From positions 145,350-209,349 of the forward strand of contig CANMQH010000005.1 of the NCBI GenBank assembly GCA_947499935.1: 64,000 nucleotides of DNA, in the 5' to 3' direction. Source of the DNA: an uncultured Algibacter sp. GTDB taxonomy: Bacteria > Bacteroidota > Bacteroidia > Flavobacteriales > Flavobacteriaceae. Positions 37,375 to 45,338 of the stretch are shown piece after piece (within the stretch, counting starts at the first letter, position 1; each line of letters begins with the position of its first letter). Below the pieces are notes generated by a model, which was not told the DNA's origin, made no database searches, and worked only from the letters and a program-made list of their open reading frames with translations. The position numbers were made by a program, and so were the translations under genes.

Positions 37375-37914
37375 TTAAGATTGAAGCATTTTACTTGTTT
37401 TATAAATATCTTTAGCTTTCGCTAAACATTTATACTTCTGGTTTTTTGCAATTTTTTCTGATGTAAATTGCATCATTTTAGCTATCTCCTTAAAAGACAT
37501 GGCCTTGTGATAAAACAAGCGTAAAAGTTCTTGACACCGATTCCCTAATTCTATAAATGCTAGCTCGGCACGTTGGTATTTCTTTTCTTCTAAAACACAA
37601 TGAAAATATTCTACTTCGGTAACATTAAAATTTTTCAATTCTTCTTTAGAAAATTTCTTTTGAGCATCTTTCCAAATGAATCGTGACACAGAATATAAAT
37701 AGGTATAAAATGAAGATGTGAGTTTAAAATCTGATTTTTCAAGATTTCTATTTAAGATTATTAATGCTTCTTGAAAAACATCTGAAGCATCTTGTTTTTG
37801 TCCCCCCTTAGAAAGAATAAGTGACTCAATTTTTGGATATAAGCTATATAATTTACTAAAAGCTTTTTCACGTTGACCTTCTTTAAAGAGTTCTAAGATT
37901 TTTTTATCGTTCAT
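37375..37914 (-). CDS. ECF-type RNA polymerase sigma factor
   Basis: A 179-residue sigma-70 family factor. Region 2 is seen in DASDVFQEALIILNRNL and FYTYLYSVSRFIWKDAQ, and region 4 in LLRLFYHKAMSFKEIAKMMQFTSEKIAKNQKYKCL, the helix-turn-helix that binds the -35. No region 1 or 3. It is followed 11 bases later by its presumed anti-sigma factor. Its regulon is not visible; autoregulation is usual but no promoter motif could be defined from one copy. Confidence 0.92.
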   Translation of the reverse strand: MNDKKILELFKEGQREKAFSKLYSLYPKIESLILSKGGQKQDASDVFQEALIILNRNLEKSDFKLTSSFYTYLYSVSRFIWKDAQKKFSKEELKNFNVTEVEYFHCVLEEKKYQRAELAFIELGNRCQELLRLFYHKAMSFKEIAKMMQFTSEKIAKNQKYKCLAKAKDIYKTSKMLQS

Positions 37915-38065
37915 AAAACTGGTTTATTACTTAATGGTCAATTTCTAAAAAGGTCTCCTAAATTTTTTACAAGAATGTAATAAACGCTATTATTTACTTT
38001 ATCTAAAGTGGCTGGAACAAATTTTGGGTTGTCGGGATTTCTCTAGCATAAAAAATAACTAGCCC

Positions 38066-38842
38066 TTAGAACCCATGTTCTTTCTGCAACTGCTCATAAG
38101 CATCTTGCACGCTTCTAAATTTTTCCTTGGCGCCTTTTTGGTGTTCTTCTCCTAAGTGAATTACTTTATCAGGATGGTACTTTTTAGCCATGGCACGATA
38201 TGCTTTTTTTATCTCGTCTACAGAGGCATTTTTAGTAATTTCTAAAATTTTATAAGCGTTATCTACACTATTATAAAACATGGCTTTAATACTCTCGTAA
38301 TCGCGAGAGCTAATCCCTAAATAACCCGCTATAGTAAATATTTTACCAATCTCGTCTTGGGTAACTGTACCATCTGCCTTAGCAATACCAAACAAAAAAT
38401 GCATGAGTTGTAAGCGAGACGGATGATCCATCATTTGTTTAATTTGTAAACATACTTGCCTTGTAGATATCTTGTTTTGATTATTAATATTCTTAAATAG
38501 CTTAAAAGCATGGTTAGCACGTTTTTTTCCGTACATGTTTAAAAACTCTTGGCGTACATAATCTAATTCGCTTTGGTCTTGTTTACCGTCGGCTTTAATA
38601 ACTATGGATGCCAATATTAATAAACTAACCTCAAAATCGCCCGATTGGGTTTGTGGTTTTTGTTTAGACTTACTTTTATACTTCTGTTGTTTATCATTTT
38701 TCCAAGTTTGCCCTTCGCCTAGTAAAGGTTTTCCCGAAGACATAGCATCGAGTATACTACCAATTGCCAATCCTACTATAGCGCCTATTGGCCCACCAAA
38801 AGACCACCCTAAAGCACCTCCTATCCATTTTGAAACTCCCAT
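38066..38842 (-). CDS. TerB and DnaJ domain protein (DjlA-like)
   Basis: A 258-residue co-chaperone. The N-terminus ([24 protein letters not shown]) is a Gly-rich membrane-associated segment as in DjlA; residues about 70-185 form a TerB-type helical domain ([34 protein letters not shown], the two acidic metal-binding loops); the C-terminus (about 195-258) is a J domain with its HPD in [11 protein letters not shown], which activates DnaK. Length close to E. coli DjlA (271). Stands alone. Confidence 0.93.
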   Translation of the reverse strand: MGVSKWIGGALGWSFGGPIGAIVGLAIGSILDAMSSGKPLLGEGQTWKNDKQQKYKSKSKQKPQTQSGDFEVSLLILASIVIKADGKQDQSELDYVRQEFLNMYGKKRANHAFKLFKNINNQNKISTRQVCLQIKQMMDHPSRLQLMHFLFGIAKADGTVTQDEIGKIFTIAGYLGISSRDYESIKAMFYNSVDNAYKILEITKNASVDEIKKAYRAMAKKYHPDKVIHLGEEHQKGAKEKFRSVQDAYEQLQKEHGF

Positions 38843-39029
38843 GTAATTTTATGATTTTAAAAACGACCTAAATATAACAATGTTAGTTGAATTATTAACT
38901 GTTTTGTTACACAAGAAGGCTCATATTTATTTAAACCTTTACTCTAAAGTTTTAATACAGATAGCTTAACCTTATCGTACCATAAACGTTATTAGCTGTT
39001 GTAGCCATTAAAATTGCATGATTTTTGAT

Positions 39030-39037
39030 TAACTTTG
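39030..39037 (+). promoter_or_regulatory. Candidate -7 box of the bacilliredoxin gene
   Basis: TAACTTTG fits TAnnTTTG and ends 37 bases before the ATG at 39075. A TTG lies 13 bases upstream, closer than the usual spacing. Confidence 0.45.
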
Positions 39038-39074
39038 TACCATTATTAATTATAAGAAATAAAAAATTTAAGAT

Positions 39075-39485
39075 ATGTACCCAGCAGAATTAGTAAAACC
39101 TATGCGTGAGGATTTAACCAAAGTTGGTTTTGAACAATTATTAACTGCCCAAGCGGTAGATGCAGCTATAGCAAAAGATGGCACAACATTAGTGGTTGTA
39201 AATTCGGTTTGTGGTTGTGCAGCAGCCAATGCTAGACCAGGTGCTAGTATGAGTTTACAAAACGAAAAACGTCCTGAAAACATTGTTACTGTTTTTGCAG
39301 GTGTTGACAAAGAAGCGGTAGATGCTGCTCGTGGTCACATGGTGCCTTTTCCTCCTAGCTCACCTAGTATTGCATTATTTAAAAATGGCGAACTGGTGCA
39401 CATGCTAGAACGTCATCATATTGAAGGTAGACCAGCAGAATTAATTGCCGAAAACCTTGTTGATGCCTACAATGCACACTGCTAA
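39075..39485 (+). CDS. Bacilliredoxin (BrxA/BrxB, YphP/YqiW family)
   Basis: A 136-residue cytoplasmic thioredoxin-like protein with the CGC active site (Cys46 and Cys48 in VVNSVCGCAAANARPG) that removes bacillithiol from protein thiols. The family motifs MYPAELVKPMREDLTK at the start and MVPFPPSSPSIALFKNG further on are present. Length is typical. Presence implies bacillithiol use, which is known in some Bacteroidota, but the bshABC genes are not in this window. A terminator follows about 50 bases after the stop. Confidence 0.95.
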   Translation: MYPAELVKPMREDLTKVGFEQLLTAQAVDAAIAKDGTTLVVVNSVCGCAAANARPGASMSLQNEKRPENIVTVFAGVDKEAVDAARGHMVPFPPSSPSIALFKNGELVHMLERHHIEGRPAELIAENLVDAYNAHC

Positions 39486-39536
39486 AACCTAAAAATTTAA
39501 AATATTTAAACGCCATTGGCATTTAAATCATTTCAT

Positions 39537-39565
39537 TAAAAACCACGACCTTTTCGTGGTTTTTG
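39537..39565 (+). terminator. Rho-independent terminator after the bacilliredoxin gene
   Basis: AAAAACCACGA and TCGTGGTTTTT form an 11-base stem with a short CTTT-type loop and a T run, about 50 bases after the stop codon. Confidence 0.85.
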
Positions 39566-39622
39566 TTATTTTAGACGCAACCCTTTTAAAGCTATTCCAT
39601 CTAAATAGGTAAATCATAAAAA

Positions 39623-40021
39623 ATGAAAACGTCATTCTTAAAATTTATTTTTGTACCATTATGTTTGTTATTATTTTCAACACAATGCGAAGATGATAAT
39701 CCTCCATTAACTCAAGAAGACGAAAACCAAGAACTAATTCTTTTAAGCACTGAAATTGAAGATTTAGCTAATACTTCTGTTTGTAATGATACTTTTCAAT
39801 GTAAATTTATTGCCTTTGGCAGCAAGCCTTGTGGCGGGCCATGGCGTTATTTACTCTATACTACATCTATAGATTTTGAACGACTAGAACTTATGGTAGA
39901 GGGCTACAACAGAAAAGAAGCAATGTACAACACAACATGGAATATTGTTTCAGATTGTGCAGTTACTAATCCACCAACAGGTATAAATTGCGAAAATAAT
40001 ACCTGCGTTGCTGTGTTCTAA
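39623..40021 (+). CDS. Small Cys-rich lipoprotein
   Basis: A 132-residue lipoprotein (signal MKTSFLKFIFVPLCLLLFSTQC, Cys22) followed by an acidic spacer. The mature part has six more Cys: TSVCNDTFQCKFIAFGSKPCGGPWRYL and later SDCAV, INCENNTCV, likely three disulfides or three pairs on the cell surface. The SKPCGGPW segment recurs, as I recall, in other flavobacterial lipoproteins of unknown function. It stands 26 bases before the acyltransferase gene, so it may share a transcript with the lipid genes. No function assigned. Confidence 0.8.
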   Translation: MKTSFLKFIFVPLCLLLFSTQCEDDNPPLTQEDENQELILLSTEIEDLANTSVCNDTFQCKFIAFGSKPCGGPWRYLLYTTSIDFERLELMVEGYNRKEAMYNTTWNIVSDCAVTNPPTGINCENNTCVAVF

Positions 40022-40046
40022 TATTTAGTTTTTTTATTTTTGAGGC

Positions 40047-40784
40047 ATGATAAAACTCGTGTCTTACCCCATTTCGTTTATCTATTATTTGTGTTTTTTT
40101 TTAACACTCATCATATTTCATCCCATACAATGGGTGTGCTTTAATCTGTTTGGCTATAAGGCGCATAAAATTAGTGTAGATGCATTGCAATTAGCCCTTA
40201 TGCGCTGTGCCAATATATTAGGAACTAGATTTTCATTTTACAACGAACATAATATTGATACCAACCAACCTCTCATAATTGTTTCAAATCACCAAAGTCT
40301 ACATGACATTTATCCGCTTACTTGGTATATGCGTAAGCAGCACCCAAAATTTATAAGTAAAATAGAATTAGGTAAAGGTATACCAAGTGTTTCTTATAAT
40401 TTACGGCATGGCGGAGCAGCACTCATTGATAGAAAAAACCCGAGACAGTCTTTACCAGCTCTCATGAATTTTGGTGCTTACATAGAAAAAACAAAACACT
40501 CTGCCGTGATTTTTCCCGAAGGCACACGAAGTAAAAATGGCTATCCAAGACCTTTTCAAACTAAAGGGTTAGAGATTTTATTTAAAAAAATTCCATCTGC
40601 ATTAGTGGTACCTGTGACCATAAATAACTCGTGGAAAATACTGCGATATGGCAAATTTCCCCTAGGTTTAGGTACTCATATAACATTTACTGTTCATAAG
40701 CCTTTAAAATTAGCTACCTTTGTAGATAAAAAAGAGCTTATAAATATGGTTGAAACTACGGTAAAAAGCCATATCCAACATTAA
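40047..40784 (+). CDS. 1-acyl-glycerol-3-phosphate acyltransferase (PlsC-like)
   Basis: A 245-residue inner-membrane acyltransferase. The N-terminal membrane anchor (PISFIYYLCFFLTLIIFHPIQW) is followed by the HX4D motif (NHQSLHDIYP, residues about 80-90) and the FPEGTRSKNG motif that binds glycerol phosphate; the central RHGGAALIDR is also standard. It makes phosphatidic acid from the lyso form, an early phospholipid step. The next gene, 10 bases on, is an acyl-ACP desaturase, so the two probably act together in setting membrane acyl chains. Confidence 0.92.
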   Translation: MIKLVSYPISFIYYLCFFLTLIIFHPIQWVCFNLFGYKAHKISVDALQLALMRCANILGTRFSFYNEHNIDTNQPLIIVSNHQSLHDIYPLTWYMRKQHPKFISKIELGKGIPSVSYNLRHGGAALIDRKNPRQSLPALMNFGAYIEKTKHSAVIFPEGTRSKNGYPRPFQTKGLEILFKKIPSALVVPVTINNSWKILRYGKFPLGLGTHITFTVHKPLKLATFVDKKELINMVETTVKSHIQH

Positions 40785-40794
40785 AACATAGTTT

Positions 40795-41787
40795 ATGTCG
40801 TTGAAGAACGTAAGATTAGAAGTGATGCAGTTTTTGGAAAAAGACGTGGAATCTCTCATAGAAAAATATCTTATCCCTATTGAAAAAATCTGGCAACCTA
40901 CAGATTTTTTACCAAACTCTGAAAGTGATAACTTTTTTGAAGAAGTACGCGAAATTCGTGAACTATCAAAAGAGTTACCTTATGATTTTTGGGTCGTTTT
41001 AGTAGGCGATATGATTACAGAAGAAGCCCTACCAACCTATGAATCTTGGTTAATGGATGTAGAAGGTGTAGACCAAGTTGATAAAGAAAACAGCTGGGGT
41101 AAATGGGTACGCCACTGGACAGGTGAAGAAAACAGGCATGGCGATGTGCTTAATAAATACCTCTACCTTTCTGGGCGTGTAAATATGCGCGAAATTGAAA
41201 AAACCACACAGTATTTAATTGCCGATGGTTTTGATATTGGTACCGATAGAGACCCTTACAAAAATTTTGTTTACACTAGTTTTCAAGAACTAGCCACCTA
41301 TATTTCTCACAATAGAGTCGCAAAAATGGCTAAGAAAAAAGGTAATAAACAATTGAGTAAAATGTGCCAAATTATTTCTGGAGACGAAATGCGCCACCAC
41401 CATGCCTATTCTGAGTTTGTAGAACGCATTTTTAAGGTAGACCCAAGCCAAATGATGATGGCATTTCATGATATGATGAAACTTAAAATTGCTATGCCTG
41501 CACATTTTTTAAGAGAATCTGGAAATAAAATAGGAACCGCTTTTGAAGAGTTTTCTAATACAGCTCAGCGTATTGGGGTTTACACATCTAACGATTATGT
41601 AGATATTTTAGCCAAGCTTATACAGCGTTGGGAAATAGATAAAATCACAGGACTAACTGATGAGGCCGAAAAAGCTAGAGATTATTTAATGAAACTACCT
41701 AGCAGAATGTACCGCTTATCAGAACGTATTAAAATACCCGAAAACTCATTTCAGTTTAAATGGGTAGAACCAGCCATTATTAAATAA
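40795..41787 (+). CDS. Acyl-ACP desaturase (FA_desaturase_2, di-iron)
   Basis: A 330-residue soluble desaturase of the plant stearoyl-ACP type. The two di-iron motifs are EENRHGD (residue about 110-116) and DEMRHHH (about 195-201), matching the EENRHG and DEKRHE repeats of the family, with Glu earlier in DMITEEALPTYE. It introduces one cis double bond into acyl-ACP, needing ferredoxin, and will set membrane fluidity. Length is normal. Ten bases separate it from the acyltransferase, and 4 bases from the next gene. Confidence 0.93.
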   Translation: MSLKNVRLEVMQFLEKDVESLIEKYLIPIEKIWQPTDFLPNSESDNFFEEVREIRELSKELPYDFWVVLVGDMITEEALPTYESWLMDVEGVDQVDKENSWGKWVRHWTGEENRHGDVLNKYLYLSGRVNMREIEKTTQYLIADGFDIGTDRDPYKNFVYTSFQELATYISHNRVAKMAKKKGNKQLSKMCQIISGDEMRHHHAYSEFVERIFKVDPSQMMMAFHDMMKLKIAMPAHFLRESGNKIGTAFEEFSNTAQRIGVYTSNDYVDILAKLIQRWEIDKITGLTDEAEKARDYLMKLPSRMYRLSERIKIPENSFQFKWVEPAIIK

Positions 41788-41791
41788 TTTT

Positions 41792-42127
41792 GTGAACTAC
41801 AATAATAAAAGATTTAGACTTATTACAAACGCTGAGCATGGTGAAATTACATCAAACACTATTTTTTTATACAAACAAAATGGTCGTATAGTAACATCAT
41901 GTTACGAAGGAGAATCCATTATTAAAGGACATTTAATGGGGTTGGTGGAAGATGATGGCACTATTAACATGGCTTATCATCAAGTTAATAAAAACGGAGC
42001 GCTAAAAACTGGTATTTGTACCTCCAAACCCAAAATAACAAAAACCGGAAAACTTCGTCTTTACGAAAGCTGGCAGTGGACTTCGGGAGATAATACAAAA
42101 GGTGAATCTGTTTTAGAAGAACTGTAG
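41792..42127 (+). CDS. Uncharacterised small protein of a flavobacterial family
   Basis: A 111-residue cytoplasmic protein read from GTG at 41792, 4 bases after the desaturase stop. It is a beta-rich single domain with 'GEITSNTIFLYKQNGRIVTSCYEGE', 'KGHLMGLVEDDGTINMAYHQV' and 'GKLRLYESWQWTSGD', a pattern of repeated Gly turns. In databases such proteins are often labelled N-acetylglutamate synthase; nothing in the sequence supports that enzyme (no GNAT or kinase-like motifs). It may be a lipocalin-like ligand binder, which is a guess. Confidence 0.75.
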   Translation: MNYNNKRFRLITNAEHGEITSNTIFLYKQNGRIVTSCYEGESIIKGHLMGLVEDDGTINMAYHQVNKNGALKTGICTSKPKITKTGKLRLYESWQWTSGDNTKGESVLEEL

Positions 42128-42186
42128 ACATTTAAACATAAAACCAAATTCCTTTCTTAATGAATAGGAATTTTTATTTTTACAGC

Positions 42187-42855
42187 ATGACCTCACAAGA
42201 CTCTATAATCAATAAAACCGTAGTTTTTGTAAAAAAAACACTTGCTAATGTAGAAGGTGGCCATGATTGGTTTCATACGGAGCGGGTTTATAAAAACGCT
42301 CTATTAATTGCTAAAAAAGAATCTGTAGATCTATTTATTGTTTCGCTTGGTGCCTTACTTCATGACATTGCCGATAGTAAATTCCATAATGGAGACGATA
42401 CCATTGGTCCAAAAATAGCTAAAACATTCTTATCTGGTATAGGGGTAGATTCTTCAGTTATTAATCATGTTGTAAATATTATAGAAAACATTTCGTTTAA
42501 TTCTAGCCTATCGGTTAATAATAAAACCGAAACATTTAAATCTACAGAATTAGATGTTATTCAAGATGCCGACAGATTAGATGCTATAGGCGCCATAGGT
42601 ATTGCGCGCTGTTTTAATTATGGTGGCTTTAAAAACAGATTGCTTTACAACCCAGAAATTAAACCAAACTTAACTATGAGTAAAGCAGAATATAAAGCTT
42701 CTACCGCACCAACCATTAATCATTTTTACGAAAAATTATTGTTATTAAAGGATAAAATGAATACCCAAACAGGACAACAAATTGCTCTAGAACGCCACAA
42801 TTACATGTTAGGCTTTCTAGAACAATTTTATAATGAATGGCAAGGCGTAAAATAA
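42187..42855 (+). CDS. HD-domain phosphohydrolase
   Basis: Start taken at 42187 (222 residues), at MTSQDSIINKTV; the in-frame ATG at 42160 adds an aromatic stretch not typical of the family. The protein is a cytoplasmic metal-dependent phosphohydrolase with His in HDWFHTERVY, the HD pair in LLHDIADSKFH and Asp in QDADRLDAIGAIGIAR. This arrangement is the YpgQ/YedJ-type nucleotide pyrophosphohydrolase branch of HD proteins. It follows the small desaturase-linked gene by about 60 bases. Confidence 0.9.
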   Translation: MTSQDSIINKTVVFVKKTLANVEGGHDWFHTERVYKNALLIAKKESVDLFIVSLGALLHDIADSKFHNGDDTIGPKIAKTFLSGIGVDSSVINHVVNIIENISFNSSLSVNNKTETFKSTELDVIQDADRLDAIGAIGIARCFNYGGFKNRLLYNPEIKPNLTMSKAEYKASTAPTINHFYEKLLLLKDKMNTQTGQQIALERHNYMLGFLEQFYNEWQGVK

Positions 42856-42961
42856 TTTAAGTGAATCATCATAGTGAAAATTGACCAAAACATGAGTATT
42901 TATTCATCTTATAATGTTAAGCAGACTCAACTTTTTAAAATCTAGTTTCACTAATAAGTTC

Positions 42962-43837
42962 CTAACTAATAATCATTTTAATTTCTTTACGATAATTAGA
43001 GGCGCTTTTACCTGTAATATCGTTAAAAGTTTTATTAAAGTGCGAAAAGTTATTAAATCCACATTCAAAACAAACATCAGCAATACTCATTTGGCTATCT
43101 TCCGATAGGAGTTTTGTAGCGTGCACCACACGATATTCGTTAACAACTTGTGTAAAGGTTTTACCTGTAGCTTTTTTAAAATATCTACAAAAAGCAGGTA
43201 CGGTCATACTTACCTTATTGGCTATATCATCTAAAGTAATATGCTTTTGGAAATTTTTATTAACGTATTTAAAAATAACACCTATTTTGGCACTGTCTTG
43301 AGCTTCTGCTTCAAATGCTAAACCATCAGCATTTAATAGCACATAATCATTTGTGGTTGCCAAGAAATTCAATATCTCTAAAAACTTAATAACGCGCTCT
43401 AAGCCTTTATATTCAAGTAATTTATCAATCTTAGGACCTATAAAACTTTTAGTTTCTTTTTGAAATCGTATACCTTTTTTTGCACGCTCAAAAAGCGCAT
43501 TAACATTAGCCATTTCTGGTATACTCACAAAATCGTTTCCTAAAAAATTAGATTTAAATTGTATTGTAGTTTCAGAACCATTAGCTGTTAATCTATCTGC
43601 AAAACCATTATGAGGTAAATTAGACCCTATAAGGATGAGTTGACTATTATTAAAATAAGATAGGTGACTTCCTATATGGGTTTTTCCTTGTCCTTTGTTT
43701 ACGTAAACAAGTTCTAGTTCTGGGTGAAAGTGCCAGTACGCTAGATTTTTATCTACACGCTCTATGTGTTGATTAACCAGGAGGGAACTTCCGAAACTAG
43801 GGCTGAGCGTCTTCAGTACAGGTTTTTTATTTATCAT
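42962..43837 (-). CDS. AraC family transcriptional regulator with cupin domain
   Basis: A 291-residue regulator. Residues about 15-110 are a cupin sensor (YWHFHPELELVYVNKGQGKTHIGSH, HNGF); residues about 185-291 are the double helix-turn-helix with the family signature (SIADVCFECGFNNFSHFNKTFNDITGKSASNYRK). Divergently placed from the paired promoter regions at 43913 and 44481, so these are the natural candidate targets. Carbohydrate or polyol responses are usual for such proteins, but the ligand is unknown. A promoter box sits 20 bases upstream. Confidence 0.92.
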   Translation of the reverse strand: MINKKPVLKTLSPSFGSSLLVNQHIERVDKNLAYWHFHPELELVYVNKGQGKTHIGSHLSYFNNSQLILIGSNLPHNGFADRLTANGSETTIQFKSNFLGNDFVSIPEMANVNALFERAKKGIRFQKETKSFIGPKIDKLLEYKGLERVIKFLEILNFLATTNDYVLLNADGLAFEAEAQDSAKIGVIFKYVNKNFQKHITLDDIANKVSMTVPAFCRYFKKATGKTFTQVVNEYRVVHATKLLSEDSQMSIADVCFECGFNNFSHFNKTFNDITGKSASNYRKEIKMIIS

Positions 43838-43856
43838 TTTTGAGGCTATTTTAATA

Positions 43857-43864
43857 CAAATTTA
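43857..43864 (-). promoter_or_regulatory. Candidate -7 box of the cupin-AraC regulator
   Basis: TAAATTTG on the minus strand fits TAnnTTTG and lies 20 bases before the start at 43837. Confidence 0.5.
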
Positions 43865-43912
43865 CTACTTATAATGCAGATATTCTATATTTAATTACCC
43901 TTAATATATGTT

Positions 43913-44013
43913 ATATTAACTTAACACAGAATTAACATTGCCTTAACAGATAAAATACCATATAAATATGTAAAAATTGATGTTTTTAAGCATACATATC
44001 TCATATACCTTTG
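43913..44013 (+). promoter_or_regulatory. Promoter region A, matching region B at 44481
   Basis: These 101 bases align without gaps to 44481-44581 at about 67 identities (counted by eye). The core TTAACAGATAAAATA followed by one variable base and CATA (43943-43962) differs in one position of twenty. Upstream is TTAACACAG, also shared. Both copies end in a TAnnTTTG box (TACCTTTG, 44006-44013). The strict spacing from core to -7 box suggests an activator site about 45-70 bases upstream of the start. The unit behind this copy has no reading frame. Confidence 0.75.
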
Positions 44014-44017
44014 TATC

Positions 44018-44240
44018 GTCGGAAGTTTGTTCTCACAAAAATAAAATACAGAGTAATTAGAATTAATTACTCATTATTATTAAAAGCCTTTAGACATTAG
44101 TACTAATGGTTATTTAAAATTAAAAAAACAAAAAAGATTAAACTCTGATACAAAGAGGATACAGCATTCATTAATTAGTTTAATGTCTTATTTAGTTTAG
44201 TTTAGTTGGTAAAGTGAGCTGTGGTGGCTCACTTTTTTTG
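44018..44240 (+). ncRNA. Candidate small RNA transcribed from promoter region A
   Basis: From the TACCTTTG box to a strong terminator (44211-44239) is about 220 bases with no frame longer than a few codons in any register on the plus strand. The transcript would contain a hairpin with arms GAGTAATT and AATTACTC (about 44052-44073), an A-rich middle and the terminator stem. The promoter matches the one in front of the secreted-protein gene at 44610. No known RNA family was recognised. A deleted or decayed protein gene is the alternative. Confidence 0.5.
44211..44239 (+). terminator. Rho-independent terminator of unit A
   Basis: AAAGTGAGC (44211-44219) pairs with GCTCACTTT (44227-44235) over a 7-base loop, then T residues. 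The stem is nearly the same as in the terminator at 45253, matching the shared promoters of the two units. Confidence 0.9.
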
Positions 44241-44480
44241 TTTTAAACTCAAATAAAACATAAGACTTAATTCTTATATTTTCTACATAAAAACAAATAG
44301 GACTAATATCTTAATAAGGAATGTTTTGATTTATCTTCAAATTGCAATACCTATTAATAAAACAAATACAATTAATTTATTTTGCTTTACAAAATTACAT
44401 ATATAAGAGGATATTAAATTTTAACACATATTCTATGCTCTTTAATCATAAAATATGCTCATTTATCCCATAGTTATGCT

Positions 44481-44581
44481 ATGTTAATTTAACACAGGCA
44501 TAACGCAAAATTAACAGATAAAATAGCATACAAACTCATCAATATCAATGTTTTAAATAACTCAATGTCGCTATACATTTG
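44481..44581 (+). promoter_or_regulatory. Promoter region B, matching region A at 43913
   Basis: The second copy of the 101-base region. Core TTAACAGATAAAATA plus CATA at 44511-44530, TTTAACACAG upstream, and -7 box TACATTTG at 44574-44581, 28 bases before the ATG of the secreted-protein gene. The likely regulator is the cupin-AraC protein encoded 640 bases upstream on the other strand, though another activator is possible. Confidence 0.75.
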
Positions 44582-44609
44582 TAGTGTTAAACGTTAATAA
44601 ATCCAAATC

Positions 44610-45221
44610 ATGAAAAACGTAATTAAAAACACAAAAAAAGGAATTTTAATGGTAGCTATGTTTACTACCATATTAAGTTTCGCAAATGAAGGCTCATTTT
44701 TTTCAATAAAAAATGAAGCAACAAAGACCTCAATGACTTTAAAAAAAGTAAAGCGTGGCAATAACATTTATATTAAAGATAATAATGGTATTATTATTTT
44801 TAATGAGCAGATAGAAGCTAATGGCGTTTATAGAAAAGGTTTTGACCTAACATCCCTCCCTAATGGTCAATATACTTTTGAAGTAGACAAATATTTAGAA
44901 ATCAACACTATCCCTTTTGTTGTATCACAAAATAAAGTTGTTTTTGATAAAGAAAAAGAGAAAGTAACCTATAAGCCTTTTATAAGGGTAGAAGATAATG
45001 TAGTATATGTTACCAAACTTTCGTTAGATAAAAAGCCTTTGAATATAAATATATATTACAAAGACGACATCTACAATGAAGATATAGAACTTATACATTC
45101 TGAAAAAATAGAGGATACAAAAACTATTGAAAGAATATACAAACTTGACGGTTTAGAACGCGGTACTTACAAAATTGTAATTGACTCTGAAGACAGACAA
45201 TTTGTAAAAGTTGTAGACTAA
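44610..45221 (+). CDS. Secreted beta-rich protein of unknown function
   Basis: A 203-residue protein with a signal peptide (KKGILMVAMFTTILSFA). The mature part looks like two related beta-sandwich modules of about 75 residues, each closing with a similar line: FDLTSLPNGQYTFEV in the first and YKLDGLERGTYKIVI in the second. This rhythm resembles the C-terminal beta domains of type IX cargo, but the usual conserved end is lacking. No catalytic motif. It has its own promoter (region B) and terminator, and stands next to the candidate small RNA with matching control signals. Confidence 0.75.
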   Translation: MKNVIKNTKKGILMVAMFTTILSFANEGSFFSIKNEATKTSMTLKKVKRGNNIYIKDNNGIIIFNEQIEANGVYRKGFDLTSLPNGQYTFEVDKYLEINTIPFVVSQNKVVFDKEKEKVTYKPFIRVEDNVVYVTKLSLDKKPLNINIYYKDDIYNEDIELIHSEKIEDTKTIERIYKLDGLERGTYKIVIDSEDRQFVKVVD

Positions 45222-45252
45222 AACAATTTTGCCATAAATTGTAAAAGTTGAT

Positions 45253-45281
45253 AAAAGTGAGCTCAAAGAGCTCACTTTTTT
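45253..45281 (+). terminator. Rho-independent terminator of unit B
   Basis: AAAAGTGAGCTC, loop AAA, GAGCTCACTTTT then T residues: a perfect 12-base stem about 30 bases after the secreted-protein gene. Nearly identical stem to the terminator of unit A at 44211. Confidence 0.9.
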
Positions 45282-45338
45282 GTTTAGTATTATATCGCAT
45301 AAACTACGCTATTAACTAACTAAACTATAGTATAAACT

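Noticed and set aside
41792..42127. N-acetylglutamate synthase, the database label of this family
   Set aside because: No GNAT, amino-acid kinase or ArgJ motif is present in its 111 residues.
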